Of a stretch of DNA of 64,000 nt, positions 9,461 to 17,927 are shown in pieces. The notes under the pieces are model-generated. The model saw nothing but the letters and a program-made list of their open reading frames with translations, was not told the DNA's origin and did not search any database. The DNA comes from Acidobacteriota bacterium (GTDB taxonomy: Bacteria; Acidobacteriota; Blastocatellia; RBC074). Positions within the stretch are counted from its first letter, which is position 1; each line of letters begins with the position of its first letter. The stretch is taken from positions 205,355 to 269,354 of the forward strand of contig JAFDVI010000015.1 of NCBI GenBank assembly GCA_018269055.1, read 5' to 3'. Both the position numbers and the translations under genes were made by a program.

Positions 9461-10656
9461 AGCGAGAGCATTTTCAAGACGTAGAGATGAAATCACAAAG
9501 CAATAGACAATTAAGGGTTTTGCTAGCAGCTCCGTCATTGGAAATTCTGGGTGGACAATCCAGACAGGCGGCGACGCTCAGGCATTGGTTTAGTCAGGAT
9601 CCTGAACTGACTGTTTCCTATGTTCCCCACAACCCCAGACTGCCTGGCCCATTGCGATTGTTGCAGCGGATCAAATACGTCCGCACGGCGGTAACTTCGC
9701 TGTGGTATTGGGGCCTGTTGCTGATTCACATCAGGCGGTGCGATGTGCTGCATGTTTTTTCCGCTTCCTATTACTCGTACTTGCTTTCGGTAATGCCTGC
9801 GCTGCTGATCGCAAAGCTTTACGGCAAAAAGAGCGTGCTGAATTACCGCAGCGGCGAGGCGGAAGATCATTTGGAGAACTGGCCTTTGACTGCCGCTCCG
9901 ACGATGAAATGGGCCAGCGTGATTGCCGTGCAATCCGGATTTTTGCGAGACGTGTTTGCGCGCTTCGGGTTGAAGACGACAGTGTTGCCAAGTTCCGTCA
10001 ATTTGGAGCGGTTTCATTTTCGCCATCGCAAACCATTGCAACCGATTTTCCTGTCGAACCGGTTGCTCGAACCACTGTACAACGTTGCATGTATCATCCG
10101 CGCGTTTGAATTGATTCAGCGCCGACATCCCGAAGCGCGTTTGATCGTGGCAGGCGACGGGACAGAACGGGCCAATCTGGAAACTCTGGTTTTAGAGTTG
10201 GGACTGCAAAACGTGGATTTTGTTGGCCGCGTTGAATACGAAGAAATGCCCGGACTGTACGAACGGGCAGACATATACCTGAATGCTCCGAATTTGGACA
10301 ATCTGCCAAGCTCCATTTTGGAAAGTTATGCCTCCGGATTGCCAGTTGTGACCACTGAGGCAGGTGGCATCCCCTATATTTTGGAACATGAAGCCACGGG
10401 GATTTTGGTAGGATTGAACGACCACGTCGGCATGGCGATGGGAGCGATGCGGTTGTTGAAGGATCAAGCGTTTGCGGGTCAGTTAATTCAAAATGCTCTG
10501 GAGGAGAGCGAAAAATACTCTGCCGCCAACGAACGCAAATCCTGGCGCGAGTTATACAAAAAACTGGTGAATCACGATTTTCCTCCTGATGGTGCGAAAG
10601 CATCATCGAGAGTGGTGGAACGCGAAAAGAAAAACGAGACGGCGGCAATTTCCTGA
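9457..10656 (+). CDS. Glycosyltransferase family 4
   Basis: A GT-B enzyme of 399 residues if translation starts at GTG 9457 (4-base overlap with the upstream stop), or 389 if at ATG 9487. It has the N-terminal loop APSLEILGGQSRQA, the acceptor-side RSGEAEDHLENW, SSVNLERF, IVAGDGTERANLE, and the donor-site EX7E region LPSSILESYASGLPVVTTEAGG. No membrane anchor. It belongs to the same run of polysaccharide genes and presumably adds one sugar of the repeat unit. The overlapping GTG fits coupling, but the N-terminal ten residues look non-conserved, so the start is uncertain. Confidence 0.85.
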   Translation: MKREHFQDVEMKSQSNRQLRVLLAAPSLEILGGQSRQAATLRHWFSQDPELTVSYVPHNPRLPGPLRLLQRIKYVRTAVTSLWYWGLLLIHIRRCDVLHVFSASYYSYLLSVMPALLIAKLYGKKSVLNYRSGEAEDHLENWPLTAAPTMKWASVIAVQSGFLRDVFARFGLKTTVLPSSVNLERFHFRHRKPLQPIFLSNRLLEPLYNVACIIRAFELIQRRHPEARLIVAGDGTERANLETLVLELGLQNVDFVGRVEYEEMPGLYERADIYLNAPNLDNLPSSILESYASGLPVVTTEAGGIPYILEHEATGILVGLNDHVGMAMGAMRLLKDQAFAGQLIQNALEESEKYSAANERKSWRELYKKLVNHDFPPDGAKASSRVVEREKKNETAAIS

Positions 10657-10687
10657 TCTCAGGCGAGCCGCGTCAGGCAAGAAGTTC

Positions 10688-11902
10688 ATGAACGAAACTC
10701 TAGCAAAATCTGATCCCAGTCGTTTGGATAAGCTGAAGGTGTCTTTGCCCTGGATGCTCAGGTATCCGGTGTGGCGGGCAGGGGAATTGCTGCGACGGGT
10801 GAGTTCGCCGGGGTTGAAGCATTTGATCCTGGTGGTCGGCAATCATTTCGAACCTTCCTGGAAAAGCAGTGGAGGGAATTGGGATTGGGTGAATCAGGAA
10901 AAACGGCTTGAGCAGTGGCGGCGAAAAGCCACCGCGATTGGCCGCGCGGTTACAGATAGCGATGGCACACCGTTTCGCCACACAAACTTTTATCCGGCGG
11001 AGCAATATCACGAAGGGTTGTTGAATCAGCTTGCCGAATTGCAGGCTGATGGGTTGGGTGAAGTCGAAATCCATCTGCACCATGGCGTCGAACAACCGGA
11101 CACACCGGAAAATTTGCGCCGTCAATTGGTGGAATTTCGCGACGTGATTGCGGAACGACACAGGTTGCTTTCCCGCATGCCCGGCAATTCCATCCCCATG
11201 TATGCGTTTATTCATGGCAACTTCGCCTTGGCGAATATGGACGGCGGGCGTTGTTGCGGCGTTGATGAAGAGATGCAGATTTTGGCGGAAACCGGATGTT
11301 ACGCGGACATGACTTTGCCGGCGATTCCCTATGCTTCCCAGGCTCCTCGCATTAACGCGATTTACCAGTGCGGGCGACCGCTGCACGAAAAAGCACCGCA
11401 TTGGACAGGGGAGGATCTGGCGGTTGGAGATTCGCTGACCTTGCCGATTTTGATGACCGGGCCGTTGGTCTTCGATTGGCGGCGCCGTCGTCACGGGATT
11501 CCATTTCCGCGAATTGATGACGGAGCATTGGCCGCGAATTATCCGTTGGATTTGGGCAGACTGAAAAATTGGCAAAACGCCGCGATCTCCGTTCGGGGGC
11601 GAGCCGATTGGGTATTCATCAAACTGTTCTGTCACGGTTTTTTCGATCACGATCAGGATGCGGTTATCGGAGAGACGATTCGCCGCTCGCTGAGCGGGAT
11701 CATGGAACATTCGGAACGCACCAACGAATTCAAACTACATTTCGCTACCGCCCGCGAAGCATTCAACATTGCGCTGGCGGCAGTGGAGGGAAAAGAGGGC
11801 AATCCGCACCTCTACCGCAACTACAAACTTCACACAGTGATGGAAAGTATCGCTACAACGCCGACAGCGGAAACGCCGCTTCGATTAGGGGCCATCGCGT
11901 AA
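10688..11902 (+). CDS. Uncharacterised polysaccharide-cluster protein, possibly deacetylase-like
   Basis: A 404-residue soluble protein with no recognised family. It has several histidine-rich patches that resemble metal sites: VGNHFEPSW near 45, VEIHLHHGVEQPD near 135, YAFIHGNFALANMD near 178, and IKLFCHGFFDHDQDAV near 317. His-x-His clusters after beta-strand-like stretches, plus its place among glycosyltransferases, recall NodB-type polysaccharide deacetylases, but I do not see a complete NodB motif set. It could instead be another hydrolase or a scaffold. ATG 10688 is taken because the upstream part overlaps the preceding GT4 gene and looks like shadow coding. It lies 31 bases downstream of that gene and is probably co-transcribed. 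Confidence 0.5.
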   Translation: MNETLAKSDPSRLDKLKVSLPWMLRYPVWRAGELLRRVSSPGLKHLILVVGNHFEPSWKSSGGNWDWVNQEKRLEQWRRKATAIGRAVTDSDGTPFRHTNFYPAEQYHEGLLNQLAELQADGLGEVEIHLHHGVEQPDTPENLRRQLVEFRDVIAERHRLLSRMPGNSIPMYAFIHGNFALANMDGGRCCGVDEEMQILAETGCYADMTLPAIPYASQAPRINAIYQCGRPLHEKAPHWTGEDLAVGDSLTLPILMTGPLVFDWRRRRHGIPFPRIDDGALAANYPLDLGRLKNWQNAAISVRGRADWVFIKLFCHGFFDHDQDAVIGETIRRSLSGIMEHSERTNEFKLHFATAREAFNIALAAVEGKEGNPHLYRNYKLHTVMESIATTPTAETPLRLGAIA

Positions 11903-12019
11903 ACAAAATGCTCCGGTTACGTTCGCCCATCCCCAGCGAAGCCTCCGACCCCATTAACTCCGACTTCGATAGAGTTCGATTTGTATCGGTATCCCCGCTG
12001 TATCGTTCAACCCAAGACC

Positions 12020-13774
12020 ATGAATACTGAATTCACAGCAGTTGAAAAAGACTTCGCGGCAAAGGATGTTCAAGTGGCGACTCAGGCCAAGAGCCAGGCC
12101 AAATGGAGCGTATATGCTATAGCGATTTTCGTTTACGTCGCGGCGATGGCGGCGACGGATGCCTTTTTCATGGGTGACGCGAACGATTATGTTGAATCCA
12201 TTGTTTACCACATCAACGGAAAATATCTGCATTTTGGGGAATTTGGCCATTTATTTTGGCGACCCTTTGGATGGGTATTGACGACGGTTTTGCATCCGGT
12301 AACTTCCCGCATCGTCGGCCCTTATCCGAATGCGAATGTCATGCTGGCTCTGGTGTGGGTCAATCTGTTGCTAGGTTTGGTCTGCGCTGTCTGTTTGGTA
12401 AATTTTCTTCGACGGTATTGTCGCGATGAATTTGTCATTGGCCTAACCTCGATTGGGTTCGTTTTTTCGCAGGGAATCCTCAACTTTTCTCAAACCGGCA
12501 GTCCTTATATTGCAGGAATGGCGTTTTTGTTGATTGGGCTGTGTTTTGTGGCTTCGCCGGTTGAATCGAAAAAGAAGTTCTTTTTGTACGGCACTATCGC
12601 CGGATTTGCTTTTGCGCTGTCGGTTGGATTCTGGTTTTTGTTCATTTGGGCGTTGCCTGCCGCGATTCTCTTGCCATTGATTTTGAACGGTGCGACTCGT
12701 GAGCGGATCAAGTTTGCGGTGTTTTCGGCGCTTTCCTTTTCTGTGTTTTGCGGATTGTTTTATGCCGTGGCTTTGGCGCTTTTGCGCATCACCAGTTTAG
12801 CGTCGTTGAAAGCCTGGGTGCTCGACGCTGGGCACGGCATCAATGTTCGCGGCCTGACGCGAATGGTTCTGGGGTTTGCTCGCTCTTTCATTAACATGGG
12901 AAATGACGGGATGTTGATGAAACGATTTTTGCTCCATGATGCTTACAACCCGGTTAGTGTGTGGCAGCTTGCGCATTTGAGCTTGTGGAAACTGGCTCTG
13001 TTTTATGTGTTTGCCGTTTCGGTATTGTGGCTGTTGTGGAACACGGAACGGAGGGGGCGATTTTTATTACTGCTGGTTTCTGCATCGCCCGTTCTGGGGT
13101 TCGCCTACTTTTTTGGCCCCGGCGACATTGAACGCTATTTGGGATTGTATCCATTCCTGTTCCTGCTGATGGCTTATGCGGTCGAACATTCAAGCGCGTC
13201 AAACTGGGTCAAAGTGGTTCCCGTCATTTTTTTGATGACAATGGTGTTTACCAACACGCTGGCGATGTATCGGCCTGCTTTGCTGGTGCAGCAAGAGAAA
13301 ATTGCAGCGCGATTGGGCGACTTGCCTTCCAGATTGCCCAAAGGCAGCGAATTAGTTGCTGTAAACTGGCAAGACGACGTAGTCAATTTTTATCGCAGTT
13401 TTCCTTTCCACGAATTCAACCAGGGGGAATCGTACAGGATCGCCGCTTTAGTCACGCCAGGCATTGAAGATAACAAATATTGGCGCGAAGATTTCGCCAT
13501 CCGGACGCTTAAGGTTTGGGAAGCGAATGGAGAACTCTGGTTGTCGAAACGCGCTTTCAGCCAGCGACCCGCGGCAGAATGGAATTGGGTCGAAGGCGAC
13601 GATCAATACGTTTCCTGGAAAGAGTTTGCAGAATTTTTTGTCAGCGTAAAATTCGGTGAGTCTTGTGGCGGGGATGATGGTTTTCATCTGGTTTTGCCCT
13701 CGGAGGAAAACAAACGATTTTTACAGAAACTGATTGATGCATGTGATCAATGTTCGAGCAGAAATCTTCAATGA
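12020..13774 (+). CDS. Polytopic membrane protein, GT-C-like
   Basis: A 584-residue protein with a hydrophilic start of about 25 residues, then about ten hydrophobic segments up to about residue 430 and a soluble C-terminal domain of about 150 residues. After the first helix comes DAFFMGDANDYVESIVYHI, an acidic outer loop in the position where GT-C enzymes carry their catalytic aspartate. No family is recognised with certainty. The C-terminus overlaps the next gene by 4 bases (ATGA), tying it to the beta-helix proteins. TTG 11981 is a possible upstream start, but ATG 12020 fits better. It could be a lipid-linked sugar transferase for the exopolysaccharide. Confidence 0.55.
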   Translation: MNTEFTAVEKDFAAKDVQVATQAKSQAKWSVYAIAIFVYVAAMAATDAFFMGDANDYVESIVYHINGKYLHFGEFGHLFWRPFGWVLTTVLHPVTSRIVGPYPNANVMLALVWVNLLLGLVCAVCLVNFLRRYCRDEFVIGLTSIGFVFSQGILNFSQTGSPYIAGMAFLLIGLCFVASPVESKKKFFLYGTIAGFAFALSVGFWFLFIWALPAAILLPLILNGATRERIKFAVFSALSFSVFCGLFYAVALALLRITSLASLKAWVLDAGHGINVRGLTRMVLGFARSFINMGNDGMLMKRFLLHDAYNPVSVWQLAHLSLWKLALFYVFAVSVLWLLWNTERRGRFLLLLVSASPVLGFAYFFGPGDIERYLGLYPFLFLLMAYAVEHSSASNWVKVVPVIFLMTMVFTNTLAMYRPALLVQQEKIAARLGDLPSRLPKGSELVAVNWQDDVVNFYRSFPFHEFNQGESYRIAALVTPGIEDNKYWREDFAIRTLKVWEANGELWLSKRAFSQRPAAEWNWVEGDDQYVSWKEFAEFFVSVKFGESCGGDDGFHLVLPSEENKRFLQKLIDACDQCSSRNLQ

Positions 13775-15402
13775 AGCGATTGATGTTCCAATTCGTGATT
13801 ATCGTGTTTTCGATGGCAGGAGTGTGGTTGCCGACCGAATATGCCAGTGGACGAAAAGCGTCAAACATTCTGCCAACACCGACGCCGGAATTGCCGCGCG
13901 TCACGCTGAACACGGATTACGTTCCATCGAAAGGCCAGGTCATTGCCGTTGGAGAAAATGGCGATTTTCAGGCTGCGCTCAATCGCGCAATGCCCGGTGA
14001 TGTCATTACGCTGAAAGCCGGTGCGGTTTTCAAAGGCAACTTCACGCTGCCGGCAAAAAAGGGCACGAGTTGGATTGTAATTCGCAGCTCGACGCCCGAC
14101 GCGGATTTGCCTCCGCCCGGAACTCGCCTGAGTCCGAAACAGGCGGCAATGTTACCGAAAATTGTAACTCCAAATTCCGATGGCGCGATTTTAACCGCCC
14201 CTGGCGCGCACCATTACCGGTTGCTGGGGCTTGAAATCAGTGTGCAAAGCGGCGTGAAAACCAATTACGGAATCATCAAGCTCGGCGACGGATCCAATGC
14301 CCAACGCTCGCTGGAACAGGTTCCAACCGATTTGGTAATAGATCGCTGCTACGTTCACGGAAACCCGACCGGCGACATTTCGCGTGGCATCGCACTCAAC
14401 AGCGCGCGCACGGCGATCATTAACTCTTACATTTCGGAAATTCACGGCGTTGGTTTGGATACGCAGGCCATTTGCGGGTGGAATGGGCCTGGCCCGTTCC
14501 AGATCGTCAACAATTACCTGGAAGCCGCCGGAGAGAATTTCATGCTTGGCGGCGCCGATCCGAAAATTGCTAACCTGATTCCTTCCGACATTGAGTTTCG
14601 TCGGAATCACCTTTTCAAACCATTGAGTTGGAAGAGCGGCGATTCAAGTTACGCCGGAACCCATTGGACGGTGAAAAACAGTTTTGAGCTGAAAAATGCT
14701 CAGCGAATTCTGGTCGAAGGAAATGTTATTGAGAACAACTGGGCTGACGGCCAGGAAGGATTCGCCATTGTCATCAAAAGCGTCAATCAGGAAGGATCGG
14801 CCCCGTGGTCCGTGACGCGTGATGTGACCTTCGTCAACAACATTGTTCGGCACAGCGGCGCAGGCGTGAACCTGTTGGGACGCGACCCGAATCAGCCGGG
14901 CGATGTTATGCAACGCGTGTTGATTGCCAACAACCTTTGGGAAGATATTGATGGGAGCCATTGGGGAAAAACGCACGGACGGTTTTTGCAAATCAGCGGA
15001 GCACCGGAAGTCGTTGTAGATCACAATACTGTTTTCCATACGGGAGCCGTGATCACCACGTATGATGTGCCAAGCCAAAATTTTGTCTTCACCAATAACC
15101 TCTGTGCGCACAACGAATATGGAGTGAAAGGCGACGGCACGGCTCCCGGCTCCAACACTCTCAATAAGTATTTTCCCGGAGCGGTCTTTGCGGGAAATGT
15201 CCTGTCCGGTGGGTCGAACGCCAGTTATCCAAAGGGGAATTTCTTTCCCAAATCGCTGGCTGAAGTTTGCGTTCTGGATCGAAACGGCGGCGATTTGCGT
15301 TTTACACTGCTTAAGCCTTATAAAGCCCAGGGGACGGACGGAAAAGATTTTGGTTGCGATCTTGTTACCCTTCTAAATGCAACCAATGGCGTTATTCAAT
15401 GA
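13771..15402 (+). CDS. Secreted right-handed parallel beta-helix protein (paralogue 1)
   Basis: A 543-residue protein with a Sec-type signal peptide (MKRLMFQFVIIVFSMAGVW, first about 26 residues). A pectate-lyase-like N-cap follows (ENGDFQAALNRAMPGDVITL), then repeated N-rich turns (IVNNYLEA, VEGNVIENN, FVNNIVRH, IANNLWED, VVDHNTVFHTG) that define a parallel beta-helix. The family includes pectate lyases, alginate lyases and the mannuronan C5-epimerase AlgG. The best conserved patch among the three local paralogues is DTQAICGWNGPGPF, a candidate active site. Its place downstream of algD-linked genes suggests an enzyme acting on the exopolysaccharide, but the activity is not determined. ATGA overlap with the preceding gene supports start 13771. 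Confidence 0.75.
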   Translation: MKRLMFQFVIIVFSMAGVWLPTEYASGRKASNILPTPTPELPRVTLNTDYVPSKGQVIAVGENGDFQAALNRAMPGDVITLKAGAVFKGNFTLPAKKGTSWIVIRSSTPDADLPPPGTRLSPKQAAMLPKIVTPNSDGAILTAPGAHHYRLLGLEISVQSGVKTNYGIIKLGDGSNAQRSLEQVPTDLVIDRCYVHGNPTGDISRGIALNSARTAIINSYISEIHGVGLDTQAICGWNGPGPFQIVNNYLEAAGENFMLGGADPKIANLIPSDIEFRRNHLFKPLSWKSGDSSYAGTHWTVKNSFELKNAQRILVEGNVIENNWADGQEGFAIVIKSVNQEGSAPWSVTRDVTFVNNIVRHSGAGVNLLGRDPNQPGDVMQRVLIANNLWEDIDGSHWGKTHGRFLQISGAPEVVVDHNTVFHTGAVITTYDVPSQNFVFTNNLCAHNEYGVKGDGTAPGSNTLNKYFPGAVFAGNVLSGGSNASYPKGNFFPKSLAEVCVLDRNGGDLRFTLLKPYKAQGTDGKDFGCDLVTLLNATNGVIQ

Positions 15403-15710
15403 AATCAATTTGTGAACGGCGATGAACGGATGCAAATTCATCCGCGCTATGTCCGGGATTCGCCCCGGCAAAAAACGTCGCCCTGTTCGGAAACTTGACC
15501 TCCGAACAAAGCAGGTTCGTGGCGGCGATTTGCGGTGCGACCGCCAGCGCGACAAAGTGAAATCAGGTCGTGAGCAGCGGCAGATGGATGCCAGCTTATT
15601 CTTGCTGTGGCCAGATCTGATTTGATAGAAACCATTTCCCTATTCAAAAACTCAATCTCCGCCTAGAGCCATCGGTATTCAAACTACCGACTAACGAAAG
15701 AGAGAAAAAC
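15403..15710. other. Intergenic region between beta-helix paralogues 1 and 2
   Basis: 308 bases without a credible gene. A small hairpin with 7-8 bp arms (GTTCGGA and TCCGAAC) lies at 15485-15507; it has no T-tract. The 3' end carries the AAAGAGAG ribosome-binding site of the next gene. No clear -10/-35 pair is visible. Confidence 0.5.
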
Positions 15711-17468
15711 TTGAGATTAGAATTGAAACTGCTCGGATTACTGTGCTGGGCGGTGCTGGCGGCGGGAAGAGGTGTAATCAGCACTAATTCAATACCGGAA
15801 ACACCGCTTGTCGGAACTGAATCTGCGCAGATTTCGGCTCTTCCGGAATTACCTCGAATCTTTCTGGATACGACCTACATTCAGCCGCCAGGAAGAGTGC
15901 TCAACGTCTCTGAAGGTGAAAACCTGCAAACAGCGATCAATGAAGCCAAACCCGGGGATGTCATCGCACTCCAGCCTGGTGCAAAGTTCATCGGCAATTT
16001 CACTTTGACCGTCAAACCCTCGAACGGTTCCAACTCCCCGCAGGATTGGATCGTCATCCGATCGGCTGTCCCGGACTCATGCCTGCCAGCGCCCGGAACC
16101 AGAATCACCCCGGAATTTGAGCGGCTGCTTCCAAAAATAATTTCTCCGGACGGCGGCGCGGCGATCGGCACGGATGAAGGTGCGCATCATTACCGACTGA
16201 TTGGATTGGAAATCGGGATTGTTCCTGAACAGGATTACAACGTCGGTTTGGTGCGTCTGGGAAACGGCTCCAGCCTGCAAAACCTGCTGGATGTTGTTCC
16301 GCACGATCTGATTATTGATCGTTGTTATATTCATGGAAATAACCTCGTCGGAGTGGCGCGCGGAGTGGCGCTGAACTCTGCCCGGACTTCCATCATTGAC
16401 TCTTACATTTCAGAAATTCACGGGCTTGGATTCGATACCCAGGCCATTTGCGGATGGAATGGGCCAGGACCGTTCAAGATCGTCAATAATTATCTGGAAG
16501 CGTCGGGAGAAAACCTGATGTTTGGCGGCTCCGATCCCTCTATTCCGAATTTGGTTCCTGCCGACATTGAAGTGCGTGGAAATTATTTTCACAAACCCAT
16601 GCGCTGGAAAGTAGGATCGCCGGAATATGAAGGTTCGCATTGGACTGTCAAAAATTTGTTGGAATTGAAATTGGTGGAACGAATCCTGATCGAAGGAAAT
16701 ATCCTGGACAATAACTGGGCGGATGCTCAAACGGGATTCGCGCTGGTGTTCAAAAGTGTAAATCAGGACGGAACCGCTCCATGGTCTGTGACCAGTGACG
16801 TCACCTTCATCAACAACATCGTGCGTAACAGCTACGCTGGGATCAATCTGCTTGGGCGAGATGAAAGCCAGCCCGGGCAATTAATGAAGCGGTTGCTGAT
16901 CCGCAATAATCTGTTTGAAGCTATAGATGGAACGCGCTTTGGCGGCCCGCCCGGAATTTTTTTGCAAATCAGCAACGTCCCAGATGTGATCGTTGACCAC
17001 AACACCGTGCTTCATACCGGCCATGTCATTTCAACTTATGGAGAGCGCAGTCCGGGGTTTGTGTATACAAACAATCTCAGCGCGCACAATGAATATGGTG
17101 TGAAAGGGGACGGACACGGAACAGGGAATGACACGCTGCAAGCATATTTCCCGGATGTCGTATTCAGCAACAATGTATTGGCTGGTGGGGCAAGCAATGC
17201 GTATCCAGATCACAACTATTTTCCCCCTTCGCTCAATGACGTGAAGTTCATCAGCGAAACCGATCAAATTTATCGTTTGGCGACCATCAGCCCTTACGTC
17301 AACGCAGGCGAGGATGGCAAAGACCTGGGCTGCGATTTTGATACTCTTGGCCGTTCAGTTTCTAAACTCCTGAATGGAGGTCTTCGGACTCGTAACTCCA
17401 TATTTCCAAATACATTTTGCGGAAGAATACCATCCCCTCAGACAACCGCCAGGCTCGGTTCAAGGTGA
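15711..17468 (+). CDS. Secreted right-handed parallel beta-helix protein (paralogue 2)
   Basis: A 585-residue paralogue of the preceding gene, starting with TTG after AAAGAGAG (15698-15704). It has a hydrophobic signal segment (LLGLLCWAVLAAG), a low-complexity start of the mature chain, the N-cap GENLQTAINEAKPGDVIAL, and the same helix turns as its neighbour, including DTQAICGWNGPGPF and FINNIVRN. The last about 35 residues are non-homologous to the other copies and basic, which may reflect a frame change or decay at the 3' end. It lacks the fibronectin III extension of paralogue 3. Probably an extracytoplasmic polysaccharide-modifying or binding protein; its function is not known. Confidence 0.72.
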   Translation: MRLELKLLGLLCWAVLAAGRGVISTNSIPETPLVGTESAQISALPELPRIFLDTTYIQPPGRVLNVSEGENLQTAINEAKPGDVIALQPGAKFIGNFTLTVKPSNGSNSPQDWIVIRSAVPDSCLPAPGTRITPEFERLLPKIISPDGGAAIGTDEGAHHYRLIGLEIGIVPEQDYNVGLVRLGNGSSLQNLLDVVPHDLIIDRCYIHGNNLVGVARGVALNSARTSIIDSYISEIHGLGFDTQAICGWNGPGPFKIVNNYLEASGENLMFGGSDPSIPNLVPADIEVRGNYFHKPMRWKVGSPEYEGSHWTVKNLLELKLVERILIEGNILDNNWADAQTGFALVFKSVNQDGTAPWSVTSDVTFINNIVRNSYAGINLLGRDESQPGQLMKRLLIRNNLFEAIDGTRFGGPPGIFLQISNVPDVIVDHNTVLHTGHVISTYGERSPGFVYTNNLSAHNEYGVKGDGHGTGNDTLQAYFPDVVFSNNVLAGGASNAYPDHNYFPPSLNDVKFISETDQIYRLATISPYVNAGEDGKDLGCDFDTLGRSVSKLLNGGLRTRNSIFPNTFCGRIPSPQTTARLGSR

Positions 17469-17530
17469 CTGAACCAGCTCGATTGTCTTCAACATTCTTT
17501 TGAAAAATGGTTCGCGATTAAAGAAGGGTC

Positions 17531-17558
17531 TTTACACATCTGTTTCAATCTGTATAAT
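17531..17558 (+). promoter_or_regulatory. Sigma-70-like promoter of the third beta-helix gene
   Basis: TTTACA at 17531-17536, 16 bases, then a perfect TATAAT at 17553-17558. Transcription would begin near 17566 and leave a leader of about 360 nucleotides before ATG 17928. This suggests paralogue 3 has its own promoter. Confidence 0.55.
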
Positions 17559-17683
17559 GCGCCCGTCTTGTTGATCCCTTTCCTCATCATAATGCTTCGA
17601 ATCGGTGGCCTACATCCCTTCCTGACCCCCGCTGCGGTTCGTCGTCGCTAGGGTTTCCCCCTATCAAATAAAATTTTGGATCA

Positions 17684-17762
17684 CTGATGCGGTAACTGCA
17701 GTTTGCCCAAAGCAGCGCGCCGTGTCCGCTGATGCAGTAGTTGCCGTTTGCCCAAAGCAGCG
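17684..17762 (+). repeat. Two 34-bp direct repeats, period 45 bp, in the leader
   Basis: Copies at 17684-17717 and 17729-17762 begin CTGATGC and share the 17-base core GTTTGCCCAAAGCAGCG; only four or so positions differ in the first half. They lie between the likely promoter and the start codon, so they are transcribed. They could be a protein- or RNA-binding site or a simple duplication. Two copies are too few for a CRISPR array. Confidence 0.7.
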
Positions 17763-17927
17763 TGACTATCTGCAGACGATCCTCCTATTCGTGCGCGCCT
17801 ATACATCCCGTTCAGTTGGCTCGCCAAAAAAACATCCAACCATAAAAGCAAAATTAACCCCCAGATCTAAGAACCGAATTGGTTAGGACGAACTGTTCTG
17901 CCTTCTTGCAAACTTTTTGAGGTGCCA

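Larger units (their letters stand above)
17469..17927 (+). other. Long untranslated leader region of beta-helix paralogue 3
   Basis: 459 bases without a gene. It holds the TTTACA/TATAAT promoter, a pair of direct repeats with 45-base period, and the GAGG ribosome-binding site (17919-17922). No riboswitch family was recognised in the leader. Confidence 0.5.

Noticed and set aside
17684..17762. Possible CRISPR array
   Set aside because: Only two imperfect repeats with an 11-bp spacer and no cas genes in the window.
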